Assembly (NCBI GenBank): GCA_963726785.1
Contig: CAVSDJ010000002.1
Coordinates: forward strand, 62,001 to 126,000
Source of the DNA: DATEKX01 sp963726785
Lineage (GTDB): Bacteria; Acidobacteriota; Blastocatellia; UBA7656
Direction: 5' to 3'
DNA length: 64,000 bases
The notes beneath the pieces were generated by a model, which did not search any database, was not told the DNA's origin, and was given only the letters and a program-made list of their open reading frames with translations. Position numbers and translations under genes: made by a program. Below are positions 52,374-61,133 of the stretch, one piece after another (positions within the stretch are counted from its first letter, which is position 1; the number at the start of each line of letters is the position of its first letter).

Positions 52374-54793
52374 CAATCGCTCCTGACTTTCAGATAATTG
52401 CTCAAGCTGTCGAAACGCTCGATCCAAATTTTCGCCTTCTCGTCGCCGCTTTCGGCGAGCGCGCGCATCGATGCGGAAAGTTGTTTGCCCATGAAGAAAA
52501 GAAGATTCTGAGTCTTCCACAGGTTATAAGGCAGCGCGAGCGGCTCCAGGGCTTTGAGCAGCACCTCTATACTTTCAAGCAGAGATGAATCTTCCGGCGA
52601 CTCATCGAACTTTTCCATGAGCGTGCGGACTTTGAGGCTCGCGACAAAGCCGAGCGTTGTCTTGTCCACCTCGAACTGCCACCTGGTTACTTCCTTGATC
52701 AGGTCTTCGATCTGGCCTGAGTATTCCTCCTGGTCTTCTATCGCTCTGCGGAGGTCGGCGTTGATGGTGAACTCTGCCGTAGTCAGCAACGCCTTCGGGA
52801 TAGGGGTCTGCTGCTCTTTCATTGCCTGTATGACCGGGTATTGATGGTCGAATATGCGGCGGAAAGAGCCTTCCACTTCAGAGAGAGTTGATTTGAGAAT
52901 GCTGCTCCAGAATTTTCGCTGCTCGTCGCGGAACAGGTATTTCAGCGAATAGTTGTGCGCTTTGAAATGCTTGTCCATCAGGCGGATCATTTCCGGCAAA
53001 TCGCTATTGGCGAAAGCCACTTTTATTTCCGAATGCATCTGGTTGAAAGCCGCATCATCGAAGAACTCTCTGACGCCTCCGAGCAGGTTGTGATCGCCCA
53101 GATGCAATACGGCAAAGGTCACCGTGCTTTCTGACGACGTGACGTTTGAACGGAGATGCGCTTTACCTATGACGAGTTTTTGACGCCCGGCTTCGTCCCT
53201 GTCGTATATCTCTCTGGTTGCTTTGTAAGCATAGATGGTCGCTGTCTCAGGATACTCCTCGAACAGCGACGACACGGCGTAGTGCGCCCCGACTCTGAGC
53301 AGGTCAACCATCATGGGCTTGACCAGATTTCGATAAACTCCAGCGCCCGTTGCGTGCTCTCGAACATTGCTCGGCGCTCGCTCAAGCAACTCGATGAAGC
53401 GAGGCTCAAGCGAAACGCCCGCCGCTTTTTCGGCGAGCTGGATGGCTCGCCCGGCATAAGCGAGCACCTGCACAGTTTCGATTCCTGAAATCTCGTCGAA
53501 GAACCACCCGCAGCTTGTGAACATCAGCATAGCGTGGCGCTGCATTTCAAGAAGTCGGAACACGCGCACTTCATCTTCACGCGACAATTCGTGCAAAGCG
53601 TATCTGGAAAAGAATGCCTCGACGTTTTCAAGCCCGCGATCAAGAATGATGTTCAGATAATCGTCTCGCGCTTGCCACGGGTCTTTCAACGATTGAGAGA
53701 TTGCTTTCTCGTAAACCTGCGCCAACTCGTCGCGCAGCCAGTCGAGCGCCTCGCGCAGCGGAGCGCGCCAGCTTTGCGTCCAGCCCGCGCGCCCCGTGTT
53801 GCACCCGCAGTTATTCCTCCATCGCTCGATGCCGTGCGCGCAACTCCACGAGGTGTTCTCGATTATTTCGACTTCGCGCGTGGGCGGAAATTTTTCAAGG
53901 TGCTCGCCGTACACAGTAAGCTTTGCCGGATCGTTCGATTCGATGCGATGCAGGCAGTAAGAAAGCGCCATCTCTCCGAAGCGATGATGATGTCCGTATG
54001 TTTCTCCGTCTGTTGCTATGTGAACGATCTGAGGCGCATCTCGATCTGTGACGAACGTGTTGAGCAATCGAGAAGCGAATGTCTCGCCGCTTGAAAGCAG
54101 TCCGCCGAAAGCGATGTCCTGCGAGATAGGGCCGTCGTAGAAGAACAGATTAATAGTCTTTCCTGAAGGCAGACGACAAAGATAAGCCGTCCTCGGATCA
54201 ACGCGCGAGCCTGACACATCTTTCCATCGCTTCCCAATTCTGCGGACTCGCCCGGCCTGGCGCGGAGCGAGTATCGTAAAGAGTATTTCCTGCTCGGCCA
54301 GCACCTCCAACGTTTCAATATCAACGGCAGTTTCCGCGAGCCACATCCCTTCGGGCCTTCTGCCAAAGCGATGCTCGAAATCCGTTATCCCCCAGATCAC
54401 CTGCGTGCGTTTGTCGCGCGCACTGGCAAGCGGCATGATCATGTGATTGTAGACTTGAGCGATTGCCGAGCCGTGACCCGAAAAATTCTTTCGGCTTTCC
54501 AGGTCTGCTTCAACTATCGCGTCGTGAACATCGGGCACGTGCCTTTGCATCCATGACAGCAGGGTCGGGCCGAAATTGAAACTGATCTTCGAGTAGTTGT
54601 TGACTATGCCGACGATTGTTTTGTCAGAGCCGAGGATGCGCGAAGCCGCATTCGGAGCGTAGCATTCAGCCGTGATTCTTTCGTTCCAGTCGTGATAAGG
54701 ATAAGCCGAATCCTGTAACTCGACCTCTTCGAGCCAGGGATTCTCGCGCGGCGGTTGATAAAAATGGCCGTGAACGCAAACGTAACGATTCAT
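52373..54793 (-). CDS. GH57-family glycosidase with DUF3536-type C-terminus
   Basis: An 806-residue cytoplasmic GH57 protein of the alpha-amylase/4-alpha-glucanotransferase type. 'VCVHGHFYQPPRENPW' is conserved region 1, 'GMWLAETAVDIETLE' carries the candidate nucleophile E154, and 'VHIATDGETYGHHHRFGEMAL' carries the candidate acid/base D262. The C-terminal 450 residues match the DUF3536 layout ('RWRNNCGCNTG', 'HELSREDEVRVFRLLEMQRHAMLMF' in part). It overlaps treY by 1 nt, so the two are translationally coupled, suggesting it trims glycogen or maltodextrins for trehalose synthesis. Confidence 0.92.
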   Translation of the reverse strand: MNRYVCVHGHFYQPPRENPWLEEVELQDSAYPYHDWNERITAECYAPNAASRILGSDKTIVGIVNNYSKISFNFGPTLLSWMQRHVPDVHDAIVEADLESRKNFSGHGSAIAQVYNHMIMPLASARDKRTQVIWGITDFEHRFGRRPEGMWLAETAVDIETLEVLAEQEILFTILAPRQAGRVRRIGKRWKDVSGSRVDPRTAYLCRLPSGKTINLFFYDGPISQDIAFGGLLSSGETFASRLLNTFVTDRDAPQIVHIATDGETYGHHHRFGEMALSYCLHRIESNDPAKLTVYGEHLEKFPPTREVEIIENTSWSCAHGIERWRNNCGCNTGRAGWTQSWRAPLREALDWLRDELAQVYEKAISQSLKDPWQARDDYLNIILDRGLENVEAFFSRYALHELSREDEVRVFRLLEMQRHAMLMFTSCGWFFDEISGIETVQVLAYAGRAIQLAEKAAGVSLEPRFIELLERAPSNVREHATGAGVYRNLVKPMMVDLLRVGAHYAVSSLFEEYPETATIYAYKATREIYDRDEAGRQKLVIGKAHLRSNVTSSESTVTFAVLHLGDHNLLGGVREFFDDAAFNQMHSEIKVAFANSDLPEMIRLMDKHFKAHNYSLKYLFRDEQRKFWSSILKSTLSEVEGSFRRIFDHQYPVIQAMKEQQTPIPKALLTTAEFTINADLRRAIEDQEEYSGQIEDLIKEVTRWQFEVDKTTLGFVASLKVRTLMEKFDESPEDSSLLESIEVLLKALEPLALPYNLWKTQNLLFFMGKQLSASMRALAESGDEKAKIWIERFDSLSNYLKVRSD

Positions 54794-55046
54794 TAAGTGT
54801 CTCCATTTTGCGGCGAGCGAAACAAATTGTTCAAATAATCAATTCTCGTTCCCATTCTGATCGCTCTGTATAGCAAAGCCAAAACGCTTTCCAGAGTGTA
54901 TGGAAAGCGCCTTTCTGCTTTGACTTAGGGAATAGTTTCAGTAAGGAGTTTCTTTTCTATTAAAACTCATATAGCAGAATGTGACATTCTATTGTCGCAT
55001 CAGCGCAGCATTGTGAGCAACTATTGCTTGAGCGCGGCAGCAATTT
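54794..55046. other. Upstream region of the GH57-treY operon
   Basis: AT-rich space that should contain the promoter of the minus-strand operon. A small inverted segment around CTTTCCAGAGTGTATGGAAAG (54890-54910, imperfect) is the only structure noted. Confidence 0.45.
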
Positions 55047-55121
55047 AGCCACGAACACGGACGAATGCTCGCGAATGGTTTTATTCGTGTTTATTCGTTG
55101 TCATTCGTGCAATTCGTGGCT
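55047..55121. repeat. Inverted repeat, AGCCACGAA family (E)
   Basis: AGCCACGAACACGGACGAATG pairs imperfectly with CATTCGTGCAATTCGTGGCT. Its right arm encodes the last residues (SHELHE) and the TGA stop of the D-aminoacylase, so the element overlaps the coding end. Confidence 0.8.
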
Positions 55122-55682
55122 CTTGTTTCTGACTGCGATGCCGCTGCCCGGCATATATTCTTCGCCGTATCGAATGACTGACTGGCCTTCGACAATAACG
55201 TGATGAATGCCGACGGGGTATTGCTTCGAGTCTTCAAAGGTCGCGCGATCAATCACTGTCTGCGGGTCGAATACGACGAGGTTCGCTTTCATGCCATCTG
55301 CGATCAAGCCATAGTCTTTAAGCTGAAAAGTTTCTGCCGCAAGCATACTCATTTTGCGCACGGCTTCGGAAATCGAAATTAAATTCTGTTCGCGCGCGTA
55401 GCGACCGAGTATGCGCGGGTAGGTGCCGTATGCTCGCGGGTGTGGTTTGCCGCCCAACAACCCATCCGTGCAGATGTTCACATATGGCTCGCTGAGGATT
55501 TTTCGCACGACATCTTCGGACTGGCTGAAGGAGATCATCCCTACACCCATTCGCTCTTCGGCTAAGAGATCGAACGCGAACTCGACGGCTTGTTCTTCGC
55601 TCACTTCTGCGGCTTGCGCTCTTGTGGCGGCAGCTTCTCTAAGACTTCTTTCCAACGTAGTCCGGGCTTCGGCCTGACGCAA
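55101..55682 (-). CDS. D-aminoacylase, C-terminal part of a frameshifted gene
   Basis: 193 residues in a different frame from the N-terminal ORF at 55639-56745. The true continuation is 'SLREAAATRAQAAEVSEEQAVEFAFDLL', followed by 'FSQSEDVVRKILSEPYVNICTDG' with the metal-site Asp and 'LRQAEARTTLE' before it being out-of-frame read-through. 'KANLVVFDPQTVIDRATFED' and 'VEGQSVIRYGE' close the amidohydrolase beta-sandwich. The apparent start at 55682 is an artefact; an extra base at about 55646-55647 separates the halves. Confidence 0.82.
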   Translation of the reverse strand: MRQAEARTTLERSLREAAATRAQAAEVSEEQAVEFAFDLLAEERMGVGMISFSQSEDVVRKILSEPYVNICTDGLLGGKPHPRAYGTYPRILGRYAREQNLISISEAVRKMSMLAAETFQLKDYGLIADGMKANLVVFDPQTVIDRATFEDSKQYPVGIHHVIVEGQSVIRYGEEYMPGSGIAVRNKSHELHE

Positions 55683-56745
55683 TGTCAGAGATGATGATTC
55701 CTTCCGGCCCCGACCACTTCCAGAAGTTGTCCCAACTGGAGCGCGAGCGGTCTATCATCGCGTCACGCATTAGCCCCCGCTCGTCTTCGCTCGCCAGCCG
55801 CGCAAGCGTCATTTCGACTCCGCCCGCGTGTGCCCAGGGCGGCAGTATCGCGCCGAGCATGGTCGAGCCTGCGACGTAAGGGTACTGGTCAGCCGTAAGC
55901 CTTAAGCCTTGCGCTCGGGCCTTGTGAATCATCTCAAGCACTGCGTCTATCTTCGGCCAGTTCTCGCGCCCCGCCGCTTTGAAGTGCGAGATGTGAATGC
56001 GCGCGCCCGACTCCTTGCCTATCTCGATCATCTCGGAAACAGCGTCTTCCAGGTAATCGCTCTCGCTTCGCATATGGGCTACGAAGATACCGTCGAACTC
56101 TCGGACTGCGCAGGCTAAAGCGATCAACTCAGCCGTGTCTGCGAAACAACACGGCGGATAGATGAGGCCGGTCGAGATGCCGAGCGCGCCTTCGCGCATT
56201 GATTGCCTGGTGAGTTCCTGCATCGCAAACAATTCTTCGCTTGTGGCGAGGCGGTCTTCCATTCCCATCGCGTGGAGTCGCACAGCGCCGTGCGGTATCA
56301 GGTAAGAGCAATCTATCGAAGGCCGCGCTCGTTCGAGTGATTCAAGATATTCGCCGACAGATTGCCAATCCCATTCGCGCCCTAGCCGACCGTTCAAGCC
56401 TGCAAGCTGCTGCTCGACCTGCGCGCGGTCAGAAGCCCGAACAGGAGCGACAGAGATTCCGTCCTGCCCGAATACTTCGAGCGTTATGCCTTGCCGCACT
56501 TTCATTGGCAGCGTTGGTTCAGTCATAACGCGAATGTCTGAATGGCTGTGCGTATCAATGAATCCGGGCGCGACGGCCAGCCCCTTACAATCGAGTTCTT
56601 CCATGCCGTCTATCGCGCCCGGCGCGTCAACGGCGAGAATGTAATTGCGATAAACGGCTATGTCGCCCTGTATGGGAGGCTGTCCCGTGCCGTCATAAAT
56701 CATCGCGCGTTTCAAGACAAGCTCTGGTGTTTTCATCGCTGTCAT
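55639..56745 (-). CDS. D-aminoacylase (N-acyl-D-amino-acid deacylase), N-terminal part of a frameshifted gene
   Basis: The first ~360 residues of an amidohydrolase-superfamily enzyme that hydrolyses N-acyl-D-amino acids. The ATG at 56745 lies 2 nt after the VOC stop; an ATG at 56736 is also possible. 'MIYDGTGQPPIQGDIAV' and 'APGFIDTHSHSDIRV' (HxH at 66-68), 'GALGISTGLIYPPCCFADTAEL', 'FVAHMRSESDYLEDAV', 'ARIHISHFKAAGRENW' and 'ADQYPYVAGSTML' follow the family order. The frame runs to 'DIASGRSPDYVGKKS' and stops; removing one A restores 'VGKSLREAAATRA'. A corrected gene 55101-56745 would be about 547 residues, a normal family length. Confidence 0.85.
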   Translation of the reverse strand: MTAMKTPELVLKRAMIYDGTGQPPIQGDIAVYRNYILAVDAPGAIDGMEELDCKGLAVAPGFIDTHSHSDIRVMTEPTLPMKVRQGITLEVFGQDGISVAPVRASDRAQVEQQLAGLNGRLGREWDWQSVGEYLESLERARPSIDCSYLIPHGAVRLHAMGMEDRLATSEELFAMQELTRQSMREGALGISTGLIYPPCCFADTAELIALACAVREFDGIFVAHMRSESDYLEDAVSEMIEIGKESGARIHISHFKAAGRENWPKIDAVLEMIHKARAQGLRLTADQYPYVAGSTMLGAILPPWAHAGGVEMTLARLASEDERGLMRDAMIDRSRSSWDNFWKWSGPEGIIISDIASGRSPDYVGKKS

Positions 56746-56747
56746 CT

Positions 56748-57119
56748 TTACGTTTTGCTGACGGGCGCGCAGAGTTCGAGGTCGTGCCCGTCGGGGTCCG
56801 AAAAGTAGATTGATTTGGCAGGCATCCACTGGTGAAAAACAGGGCCTTCCACTTTGACGCCGCGCTCTCTGAGCATTTCTGCGGCACGCTCGATATCCGC
56901 TTCGTCAACCGTGAAGGCAAAGTGCTGCAAGGGCCAATCGGTTTTGTCTTCCTGAAGCACGATCATCCCATCTTCGCCTCCCGCTCTCAGAAACAGCCAG
57001 TTGCGCTTAGAGTCTCGAATGCCGATTTCAAGGTCGAGCACTTCCAGATAGAACGGTTCGGCTTTTGCGAGGTCTTTAACTCGGATAGCCACTTCGTAAA
57101 TTCCGCGTATCGGCAGCAT
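56748..57119 (-). CDS. VOC-family (glyoxalase/dioxygenase-like) protein
   Basis: A 123-residue single-module vicinal-oxygen-chelate protein. It starts 'IRGIYEVAIRVKDLAKAEPFYLEVLDLEIG', has 'LQHFAFTVDEADIERAAEMLRERG' and ends 'SIYFSDPDGHDLELCAP', with His and Glu at the positions normally binding metal. It is likely to dimerise to form an active site; substrate unknown. Directly upstream of the D-aminoacylase on the same strand, so probably co-transcribed. Confidence 0.87.
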   Translation of the reverse strand: MLPIRGIYEVAIRVKDLAKAEPFYLEVLDLEIGIRDSKRNWLFLRAGGEDGMIVLQEDKTDWPLQHFAFTVDEADIERAAEMLRERGVKVEGPVFHQWMPAKSIYFSDPDGHDLELCAPVSKT

Positions 57120-57141
57120 ATGTTTCTCCCTCTTTATCAGT

Positions 57142-57194
57142 AGCCCAGGCGTGAGCGCGGGCGATAGCGTTCGCCCTCCCTCACAGTCGGGCTA
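57142..57194. repeat. Imperfect inverted repeat, family B3
   Basis: GTAGCCCAGGCGTGAGCGCG and its imperfect complement ending CAGTCGGGCTAC, with a GGGCGATAGCGTTCGCCC centre. It lies between the divergent VOC and LLM genes. Confidence 0.78.
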
Positions 57195-57276
57195 CAGCCT
57201 CATCTTGCCAACAACGGTTTTAATTGTATAATGCCGCAGTCGATTTGCAATCCGTTAAAAGGAAGATGAAAAGATT

Positions 57277-58281
57277 ATGACGACCTCTCACACTCGCTTT
57301 GCCCTGTACTTGCAAGACAAACATCCTTTGCGCGAAGCAATCGAGTACGTGCGCTACGGCGAATCGCGCGGCTTTGAAGCCGTATGGCAAGCCGAGTCTC
57401 GACTGGTGCGCGACGCGATTGTGCCGATGGCCGCGTTTGCCGCGACGACCGAGCGAATAAAGATAGGATCGGGCGTGATCAATAACTGGACTCGCAACGC
57501 CGCGCTGATCGGAGCAACCTTCTCGACGCTCGATGATCTTGCGCCGGGCCGGATACTTTGCGGGCTTGGCGTGTGGTGGGAGCCGCTCGCGACAAAAGTC
57601 GGGGTCAATCGCCGCAAGCCGCTTCAAGCTATGCGCGAGACTGTAGAGGTCGTGCGGCGTTTGCTCGCAATGGAAAAAGTTACGTTCAAAGGCGAGTTCG
57701 TCAACGTCGAAGACATAGAGATAGACATAGTTCACGGCGACCGGTCGCCAAAAGATGTGCCAATCTACATCGGCGCTACGGGGATGAAGATGATGGAGCT
57801 TTCAGGCGAGATAGCCGACGGCGTGTTGTTGAACTATCTTGTTTCGCCCGCATACGACCATGAAGCGATGGAACATCTTCGTATTGGCGCAGAGAAAGCA
57901 GGTCGCAAACTGGATGACATTGATCGCCCACAGTTGATCGTTTGCTCGCTTGATCGAGACCGCGCGCGCGCGCTCGACAATGCGCGGAAGCTTGTAACTC
58001 AGTATCTGGGACAGCAGCCACACATCATGAAGGCGAGCGGCGTGAGCGCGGAGTTGCTCGACGAAATAAGCCGCGTGCTTACGTGGCCCGCCGAAGAGCA
58101 CCAAATCCGCGAAGCGATGAAGCTTGTGCCTGATGAAGTAGTTCAACTCATCACGGCATCGGGCACGCCCGATGAATGTCGAGCGAAAGTCCAGGAATAC
58201 ATTGAGGCGGGATGCACCTGTCCCGTGCTTTATCCGTTAGGCGACGACGTGCGCGCGATGATTGATGCTTTCGGGAATTAG
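57277..58281 (+). CDS. LLM-class flavin/F420-dependent oxidoreductase, Mer-like
   Basis: A 334-residue luciferase-like oxidoreductase. 'RGFEAVWQAESRLVRDAIVPMAAFA', 'RIKIGSGVINNWTRNAALI', 'ATFSTLDDLAPGRILCGLG' and 'PIYIGATGMKMMELSGEIADGVLLNYLVS' (in parts) match the methylenetetrahydromethanopterin-reductase-like branch. The C-terminal 'SGTPDECRAKVQEYIEAGCTCPVLYPLG' is typical. GGAAGATG-type spacing precedes the ATG. Divergent from the VOC gene and convergent with the nitrilase gene 8 nt away. Substrate unknown. Confidence 0.88.
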   Translation: MTTSHTRFALYLQDKHPLREAIEYVRYGESRGFEAVWQAESRLVRDAIVPMAAFAATTERIKIGSGVINNWTRNAALIGATFSTLDDLAPGRILCGLGVWWEPLATKVGVNRRKPLQAMRETVEVVRRLLAMEKVTFKGEFVNVEDIEIDIVHGDRSPKDVPIYIGATGMKMMELSGEIADGVLLNYLVSPAYDHEAMEHLRIGAEKAGRKLDDIDRPQLIVCSLDRDRARALDNARKLVTQYLGQQPHIMKASGVSAELLDEISRVLTWPAEEHQIREAMKLVPDEVVQLITASGTPDECRAKVQEYIEAGCTCPVLYPLGDDVRAMIDAFGN

Positions 58282-58289
58282 GAAATCTG

Positions 58290-59159
58290 TTACTTGTTGC
58301 AAAGCTGCTCGTACATATCAGGTCTTCTATCGCGATAAAACTGCCAGTGGGTTCGCACTACTTTAATCTCGTCAAGGTCGAGGTCTGCGACAATCAATTC
58401 ATCTTTGTCTTCGCTGCCTTTTGCGAGAATGCGACCGTCAGGGTTTGAAAAATAAGACGAGCCGAAAAACTCGCCGATGTTCCAGGGCGCTTCCGTGCCC
58501 ACGCGATTGATCGTGCCGACGAAATATCCATTCGCTACAGCGTGTGCGCGCTGCTCCAACTCCCACAAGTAATCGGCGTGACCTTTGGTTGTGGCCGATG
58601 GAATGAAGACTATTTCTGCGCCGTTCAATCCCAACGCCCGCGCGCCTTCGGGAAAGTGGCGATCATAACAGATGTAGACGCCTACGCGAGCATACTTCGT
58701 ATCGAAGGTCGGAAAGCCGGAATTGCCCGGCGTGAAGTAAAACTTTTCCCAAAATCCCGGCAGGCAATGCGGTATGTGTGTCTTGCGATACTTGCCCAGA
58801 TATTTTCCGTCCGCGTCAATCACCGCAGCCGTGTTGTAATAAACGCCCGTCATCTCTTCTTCGTAAATCGGAACGACTATAACCATCTTGTGCTGACGAG
58901 CGATTTCACACATCAGTTGAGTAGTCGGGCCGTCAGGAATGCGCTCGACCAGATCGTACCAGTGCGGGTTTTGTTCGGCAGGGAAGTAAGGGCCATAGAA
59001 GAGTTCTTGCAGGCAGATGATCTGCACGCCTTGCTTTGCCGCGTCGTCAATCATCGCGACGTGTTTATCAACCATGGCCTTCTTGATCTTTTCGATAGGG
59101 CTTTCCGCCGATTCAACATTGCCTGCCTGTATCAGCCCGCATCTTACTATCCTTGGCAT
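58290..59159 (-). CDS. Nitrilase-superfamily C-N hydrolase, N-carbamoyl-amino-acid hydrolase/beta-ureidopropionase-like
   Basis: A 289-residue carbon-nitrogen hydrolase. The catalytic triad is visible: E52 in 'ICLQELFYGPYF', K126 in 'KYRKTHIPH' and C164 in 'GVYICYDRHFPEGARAL'. 'FGSSYFSNPDGRILA' and 'HWQFYRDRRPDMYEQL' at the end are shared with the beta-ureidopropionase and N-carbamoylputrescine amidase branches. It would hydrolyse an N-carbamoyl or amide substrate. Nearby ssnA and a D-aminoacylase give it a nitrogen-salvage context. Confidence 0.88.
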   Translation of the reverse strand: MPRIVRCGLIQAGNVESAESPIEKIKKAMVDKHVAMIDDAAKQGVQIICLQELFYGPYFPAEQNPHWYDLVERIPDGPTTQLMCEIARQHKMVIVVPIYEEEMTGVYYNTAAVIDADGKYLGKYRKTHIPHCLPGFWEKFYFTPGNSGFPTFDTKYARVGVYICYDRHFPEGARALGLNGAEIVFIPSATTKGHADYLWELEQRAHAVANGYFVGTINRVGTEAPWNIGEFFGSSYFSNPDGRILAKGSEDKDELIVADLDLDEIKVVRTHWQFYRDRRPDMYEQLCNK

Positions 59160-59198
59160 AAAATTATTCTCCTATGAAGACGATTCTCTAAAAAATGC

Positions 59199-60044
59199 TC
59201 ACCACTTCATGTATCTTTTGATCAGGTCAACTGCCTCCGGGTCGTCGGGGAATATGACTGGCAAGTCTTTCGCGCGCACAGTCCTGTCGCCGACACGTTT
59301 GACCATCACCTTCACCGGGCACCCGCACGCGCTGTAGATAAAAGTTATTTCGCGCTCCGCGCCATCCGGCCAGAGGCTCGACACCGGCACGCCTCCGTTC
59401 ATAAACTTCGATTCGAATATTGAAGGCGGTTTGCCAGTGCCATCCACCGTGTAAGTCTTTCCGGTTCCATCATCCATGATAATCGTCAGCGTCTTCTGCT
59501 TTGGCAGCAGCGTAGTCGGATTAATGCGGCTGCGCCACAACACCTTTCCTGTGCGCTTGAATATAAGCTCGCCCATCCCCGGTTTTTCACTGCTCACGTG
59601 CATAGAAATATGCAGCATCTTGCCGTCCGGCGTAGGCTCGCCGTAAGCGTCGAGCACGGCAAACGTGCGACCCTGCCCATCGTCCGGCTTATAGCGTCGC
59701 TCGATTTGCTTCAAGGCATCCGCGATGCCCGGCGGGCGTCCGCCAAAGTCCAGTTCTTCAGTCACCATCACTGCCGTGTTCACGTCCATAGAGAGCGTTT
59801 GAGGTTCTTTGCCCGCTTCATTCGGCGGCGTGATCGGTTGTTGAGGTGGCGGCGTGGTCGGAGCGGTATTTGTGTTGGCGGCAGTACTCTTTGCAGACCG
59901 CTCATCATCGCCGTTTCTCTTAGATATGAATATTACAATCGCTATGCTTGCTAAAAACGCCACAAGCGCGGCTACCAATGCTCCGGGCTTGCGCCATGCG
60001 GGTGGACTCGCAGCCTTACGATTCGTTTTCTTGCCCTTTGCCAT
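59199..60044 (-). CDS. Membrane-anchored protein of unknown function
   Basis: A 281-residue protein with a basic start (MAKGKKTNRKAASPP), one transmembrane helix at about 24-42 ('LVAALVAFLASIAIVIFIS'), a Thr/Pro-rich linker ('TAPTTPPPQQPITPP') and an outer domain. The latter has 'TFAVLDAYGEPTPDGKMLHISMHVS', 'KTLTIIMDDGTGKTYTVDG' and a 'YSACGCPVKVMVKRVG' CxC motif near the end. Topology suggests a periplasmic domain tethered to the inner membrane. No family was recognised. Confidence 0.75.
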   Translation of the reverse strand: MAKGKKTNRKAASPPAWRKPGALVAALVAFLASIAIVIFISKRNGDDERSAKSTAANTNTAPTTPPPQQPITPPNEAGKEPQTLSMDVNTAVMVTEELDFGGRPPGIADALKQIERRYKPDDGQGRTFAVLDAYGEPTPDGKMLHISMHVSSEKPGMGELIFKRTGKVLWRSRINPTTLLPKQKTLTIIMDDGTGKTYTVDGTGKPPSIFESKFMNGGVPVSSLWPDGAEREITFIYSACGCPVKVMVKRVGDRTVRAKDLPVIFPDDPEAVDLIKRYMKW

Positions 60045-60185
60045 TAAAAGTTTGACTCAAATCTTCTGAAGTAAAATTTCCTTCGCTCGGTTTTGAAGGC
60101 AAAAAATAGTATCAAACACATTGACGCACGGCAATCGAGTTGCCGGATTGCGCAATCTACAATTTAAGATTTATTCTGTCTTCAC

Positions 60186-61133
60186 ATGAAAACAAATCGC
60201 CACTTCGCCAGTCGCGCGGCCACCATCTTCATGCTGCTTTTAGCGACGAGCATATTTATGTTCGCTCAGGCGGCAACATTCGAGCCGCAAGCAAAGGAAA
60301 GCATGACGCCTGTATACCTGAATCACTTTTTTCTCACACTCGACCCGCAAACTTACAAAGAGATATGGGATTCGCCTTTTCTCAAAGACGAATTTGCTAC
60401 GTTCGAGCAGCGCACTACTATCAGGGCCGACATGACCTACACGGGAATCTATTTCTACGGCACGCGCACCTACTTCGAGTTTTTTGAAGCGGGTAAAAGT
60501 TCAGGCCGTGCCGAAGGCGGGAGCGGCATAGCCAGCGGCATAGAGGTGTCTGGCGGGAGCGATCAGTTGAAAGAGCGCCTCGAAAGCTTTTTGAAAATTA
60601 AAGCGGGGAAGACAATCATCACCAGAAAAATGAATGACAAAGAAGTCTCGTGGTTTCATTCGGTCGGAGGAAACTTCGTAGATAGAACGCCGATGCTTCA
60701 AACATGGACAATGGAGTATCACAAAGATTTTTTGAGCGGATGGTATCCTGATCTAAGCCCCGCGACGCGCGGCATAACACGCCGGGAGGTACTTGAACGC
60801 TACACGGCAAAGCTCGGCGATAACGAAAAGCGCAAACAGAAATATATTGATGACGTGATCGAGATGCGTATCGCGCTTGATGAGAAAGGCAGATCGCAGT
60901 TCGTCAAAGAGCGCGAAGCTTTCGGCTATAAAATCACAAGCGACGCCAGTCAAACTATATGTGAAGGGCCAGAGATCAAATACATCGTCACCGAGCAGAC
61001 GCCTGAGTCTGTCGGAATCACTGCGATCAAGTTGTCTTTGAGGAAGAATAAATCCGGCCAGAAAGTTTATCGCTTCGGGCGCAAATCCGTTTTGCAATTC
61101 AACAATGATCGCACGGCTACGTGGTCGTTCTGA
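60186..61133 (+). CDS. Secreted protein of unknown function, DUF5829-like
   Basis: A 315-residue protein with a signal peptide ('FMLLLATSIFMFAQA', cleavage near residue 29). The mature part has 'YLNHFFLTLDPQTYKEIWDSPFLKDEFA', 'YTGIYFYGTRTYFEFFEAG' and 'VSWFHSVGGNFVD', which I associate with the DUF5829 group, although that cannot be verified here. Its last 17 nt overlap the 3' end of the convergent ssnA gene. Function unknown. Confidence 0.75.
   Translation: MKTNRHFASRAATIFMLLLATSIFMFAQAATFEPQAKESMTPVYLNHFFLTLDPQTYKEIWDSPFLKDEFATFEQRTTIRADMTYTGIYFYGTRTYFEFFEAGKSSGRAEGGSGIASGIEVSGGSDQLKERLESFLKIKAGKTIITRKMNDKEVSWFHSVGGNFVDRTPMLQTWTMEYHKDFLSGWYPDLSPATRGITRREVLERYTAKLGDNEKRKQKYIDDVIEMRIALDEKGRSQFVKEREAFGYKITSDASQTICEGPEIKYIVTEQTPESVGITAIKLSLRKNKSGQKVYRFGRKSVLQFNNDRTATWSF

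Noticed and set aside
52374..52520. Longer N-terminus of treY from 52520
   Set aside because: The extra 49 residues are Arg-rich and read inside the GH57 gene; the ATG at 52373 gives the exact family start and a 1-nt overlap.
9217..57194. CRISPR arrays
   Set aside because: The short repeats are dispersed inverted repeats, not regularly spaced direct repeats with unique spacers, and no cas gene is present.
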